Positions 21,966-24,398 of a stretch of DNA of 24,398 bases are shown in pieces. How positions within the stretch are numbered: position 1 is the first letter of the stretch; each line of letters begins with the position of its first letter. A model generated the notes under the pieces. It saw nothing but the letters and a program-made list of their open reading frames with translations. It was not told the origin of the DNA and made no database searches. Made by a program: the position numbers and the translations under genes. The stretch spans positions 1 to 24,398 of the forward strand of contig JBBRMQ010000034.1 of the NCBI GenBank assembly GCA_038230775.1, given 5' to 3'. This DNA is from JBBRMQ01 sp038230775. Its GTDB lineage: Bacteria; Acidobacteriota; Thermoanaerobaculia; Gp7-AA8.

Positions 21966-24398
21966 ATGTCTGATTCTGCTGTTTTCTTCGATCCGACCCG
22001 CCGCCGGTGGTGGTGGATCAAGCGCATCGGAACGCTGATCGGCCTCTTCTCTGTGGTCGCGGTCAGCGTCTGGCTGGTCAGCCTGTTCACGATCCCGCTG
22101 CTGCCCGGAATCGAAGGAATCACCGCTCCCATCAAACGTTCGCTGAAGCGCGGCATACATATCGCGCCGCATCAGACGGCTTATCGCCTGTATGTGCTGA
22201 AGCAATCGCGCGAGAAGCTCCTGGCCGAACGCGCACGAGACGGGGCGGCTCGGCGCGCGCGTGAGGCACTTCCCCCGATCAAGGGATCCGGGATCGTCGC
22301 GGCGTTCTACGCGCCGTGGCAGGAGACGGGTCTGCATTCACTTCGTGTGAACGCGTTTCGCATGACGCATCTGCTTCCCGCGTGGGTGCATCTCAACGAA
22401 CAGGGGAATGGTCTCGACTTCCACGACTGGGATCCGAACACCGTCCCGCACAACCTCGACGTTCTGGAGATCGCGCGGTCGAACAATCTCAACATCGTTC
22501 CGGTCTTCAGCAACGCGCAGATGAGCGCCTTCGACGCGAAGCGCGTGCATCAGTTCTTCACGAACGACGCGCTGCAGAACAGCGTGATCATGGACCTGCG
22601 GCGGTGGGTTCTGGCGAACGGATTCCAGGGGATCAACGTCGACTTCGAGAACCTCGATCCTCAGGATCTTTCGCTCTATCCGCAATTTCTGCAGCGGTTG
22701 CATTCGGCGTTTGCCGCTTCGCGACTCGTGGTCAGCGTCGATCTCGAGGCATCGCATCCCGAATATTGGCGTCAGATGGCGATCCCCTGCGACTTCGTGG
22801 TCGTCATGGCGTACGACGAGCACGGAGATTCGAGCAAACCGGGTCCGATCGCGTCCGTGAACTTTTTTCGGGACACGATCCGCCGCGCCGTCGCGGAAGT
22901 CCCGCGAGAGAAGCTGGTGGTCGGCATCGCAAACTACGGCTACGACTGGACCGTGGGCTCCGAATCGGCCGACGCGGTCACCTACCAGGGCGCACTGCTG
23001 ATGGCGCAGCGATACCGCGGCGACGAAAAGCCGGAAGACGTCGTCGACTTCGACAGCGAGGCGCTCAATCCGACATTCTGGTACGAGGACAACGACGGAA
23101 AAGAGCACGAGGTGTGGTTCCTCGATGCCATCACGGCGGCGAACGAATGGATGATCGCCCAGGACTACGGTGTCCGCGGCCTCGGCATCTGGGTGTTAGG
23201 CTCGACCGATCCCTCCATCTGGACCTTCGTTCATCGAGACCAGCTCAATCTCGCGCCGAACATGGGCGTGCTGCAGAAAGTGACCTTCCCCTACGATGTC
23301 GAATTCATCGGCGACGGCGAGATCCTTCACGTCGAGCGCCTCCCGACGGAAGGCTCGCGCTCGCTGGAGATCGATCCGAAAACGGGATTGATTCTCGACG
23401 AGGACTACCACCGTTACCCGACCTCCTTCGTGATCGCGCGAACGGGCTACAAACCGAAAACGATCGCGCTCACCATCGACGACGGTCCCGCCGCGGAGTA
23501 CACGGCGGAGATGCTCGACGACTTGAAGAAGTACAACGTCAAGGCTACGTTCTTTCTCATCGGTCAGAACGCCGAGCGCTATCCGAATCTCGTCCGGAGG
23601 ATCTGGGCCGAGGGCCACGAGATCGGCAATCACAGTTACACGCACCCGAACATCGGCGCGATCAGTGAGACGCAGGCGAAGCTCGAGCTGACCACCACGC
23701 AGCGCGTGTTTCAGAGCCTGCTGCACCGCTCCGCGCTCCTCTTCCGACCGCCGTACAACGCCGACGCCGAACCGACCAGCCGCGAAGAGGTGAGACCGAT
23801 CGAGTACGCATCGCGGTGGAACTACATCGTCGTCGGCGAGTACATCGACCCCCAGGACTGGAACACGAACGGCCGCACCGCCGAACAGATGCTCGCGAGC
23901 GTCATGCAGCAACTGCGCGACGATAAGGGAAGCTGCATTCTCCTTCACGATGGCGGCGGCGACCGCAGCGAGACCGTCCGCCTCATTCCGATGCTGATCA
24001 CCAAGCTTCGCGCCGAGGGATATCGGTTCGTGACGGTGTCGGATTTGATGAACTCGACGCGCGACCAGGTCAACCCGCCGGTCAAGGGATCCGACTCGCT
24101 GCTCTTGGCGAACGACCGGATCGTCTTCGAGGCCATCTACCTCTTCGAGCTCTTCCTCGGCATCGCCTTCATCACCGCCATCATCCTTGGCGCCTTGCGC
24201 GTCGCGTTCGTCACCGTGCTGGCGCTTCTGTCGAAGTTCGGCGAGCGGCACCGTACGTTCGACGTGACGTACCGGCCACACGTCTCGGTCGTCATCGCCG
24301 CCTACAACGAAGAGAAGGTGATCGCGCGGACGATCCAGAGCGTATTGGAAAGCGACTACGAAGGTCTCGATGTGATCGTGGTGGACGACGGGTCGAAG
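21966..24398 (+). CDS. GH18-like / CE4 polysaccharide deacetylase / GT2 glycosyltransferase fusion (3' end outside window)
   Basis: 811 codons are in the window with no stop. Residues 14-46 are a membrane anchor (WWWIKRIGTLIGLF...). A GH18-like domain follows (about 105-440): GIVAAFYAPWQE, and GFQGINVDFENL with Asp226 and the acid Glu228, in which the canonical DxxDxDxE reads QxxNxDxE. Then a CE4 deacetylase (about 495-705) has all motifs: TIDDGP (Asp505-Asp506), HSYTH (556-560), RPPYN (594-598), DPQDW (628-632) and LLHDG (His661). A second hydrophobic region (about 718-760) leads into a cytoplasmic GT2 domain starting at VSVVIAAYNEE (773) and VVDDGSK. Predicted topology puts hydrolase and deacetylase in the periplasm and polymerase in the cytoplasm, fitting synthesis and processing of an N-acetylhexosamine polymer. 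ATG 21966 precedes the anchor. Confidence 0.9.
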   Translation, partial: MSDSAVFFDPTRRRWWWIKRIGTLIGLFSVVAVSVWLVSLFTIPLLPGIEGITAPIKRSLKRGIHIAPHQTAYRLYVLKQSREKLLAERARDGAARRAREALPPIKGSGIVAAFYAPWQETGLHSLRVNAFRMTHLLPAWVHLNEQGNGLDFHDWDPNTVPHNLDVLEIARSNNLNIVPVFSNAQMSAFDAKRVHQFFTNDALQNSVIMDLRRWVLANGFQGINVDFENLDPQDLSLYPQFLQRLHSAFAASRLVVSVDLEASHPEYWRQMAIPCDFVVVMAYDEHGDSSKPGPIASVNFFRDTIRRAVAEVPREKLVVGIANYGYDWTVGSESADAVTYQGALLMAQRYRGDEKPEDVVDFDSEALNPTFWYEDNDGKEHEVWFLDAITAANEWMIAQDYGVRGLGIWVLGSTDPSIWTFVHRDQLNLAPNMGVLQKVTFPYDVEFIGDGEILHVERLPTEGSRSLEIDPKTGLILDEDYHRYPTSFVIARTGYKPKTIALTIDDGPAAEYTAEMLDDLKKYNVKATFFLIGQNAERYPNLVRRIWAEGHEIGNHSYTHPNIGAISETQAKLELTTTQRVFQSLLHRSALLFRPPYNADAEPTSREEVRPIEYASRWNYIVVGEYIDPQDWNTNGRTAEQMLASVMQQLRDDKGSCILLHDGGGDRSETVRLIPMLITKLRAEGYRFVTVSDLMNSTRDQVNPPVKGSDSLLLANDRIVFEAIYLFELFLGIAFITAIILGALRVAFVTVLALLSKFGERHRTFDVTYRPHVSVVIAAYNEEKVIARTIQSVLESDYEGLDVIVVDDGSK

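Noticed and set aside
22316..24281. Long open frames on both strands inside the GH18-CE4-GT2 gene (22316-23668 plus, 23196-24281 minus)
   Set aside because: The third frame carries all GH18, CE4 and GT2 motifs without interruption; these are shadows.

Overview
The window is GC-rich, densely packed bacterial DNA with no tRNA, rRNA, CRISPR array or insertion sequence that I can recognise. An Oar-like TonB-dependent receptor with an N-terminal carboxypeptidase-regulatory domain, a stand-alone hslV-hslU pair, recA, and intergenic REP-type palindromes together suggest an Acidobacteriota-like (or related Gram-negative) chromosome. This placement is inferred from gene content, not from a phylogeny.

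Layout. 1-1788: the 3' remnant of a Cys-containing HTH regulator, convergent with an aldehyde (succinate-semialdehyde-type) dehydrogenase. 1863-4869: the TonB-dependent receptor and its terminator. 4901-8654: a TetR-regulated efflux operon (TetR, HlyD adaptor, ABC ATPase, ABC-2 permease) whose operator overlaps the promoter and start codon. 8738-13440, minus strand: recA, an RluA-type pseudouridine synthase, hslV, hslU and a secreted protein of unknown function. 13569-13838: a degraded MFS/spermidine-synthase-like gene. 13893-18983: an amide-bond-forming cluster, with four minus-strand genes (ATP-grasp ligase, GCS2/YbdK carboxylate-amine ligase, class-I glutamine-amidotransferase-like protein, permuted ATP-grasp resembling glutathionylspermidine synthase) and a divergent serine esterase. 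19137-21877, minus strand: ABC ATPase, ABC-2 permease and an exported protein. 21966-end: a large membrane protein fusing GH18-like, CE4 deacetylase and GT2 glycosyltransferase domains, cut by the window edge.

The most interesting block is 13893-18983. Its ligases parallel the order of chemistry in glutathione to glutathionylspermidine synthesis (gamma-glutamyl ligation, a second ATP-grasp ligation, a third ligation to an amine), with an amidotransferase-fold protein and an esterase as possible hydrolytic or maturation steps. The substrate and product cannot be read from sequence.

A second theme is regulatory. Several first-of-operon genes lack a Shine-Dalgarno sequence and have a TANNNT -10-like hexamer 6-9 nt before the ATG, suggesting leaderless mRNAs. 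Genes inside operons, and recA, have strong Shine-Dalgarno sites.
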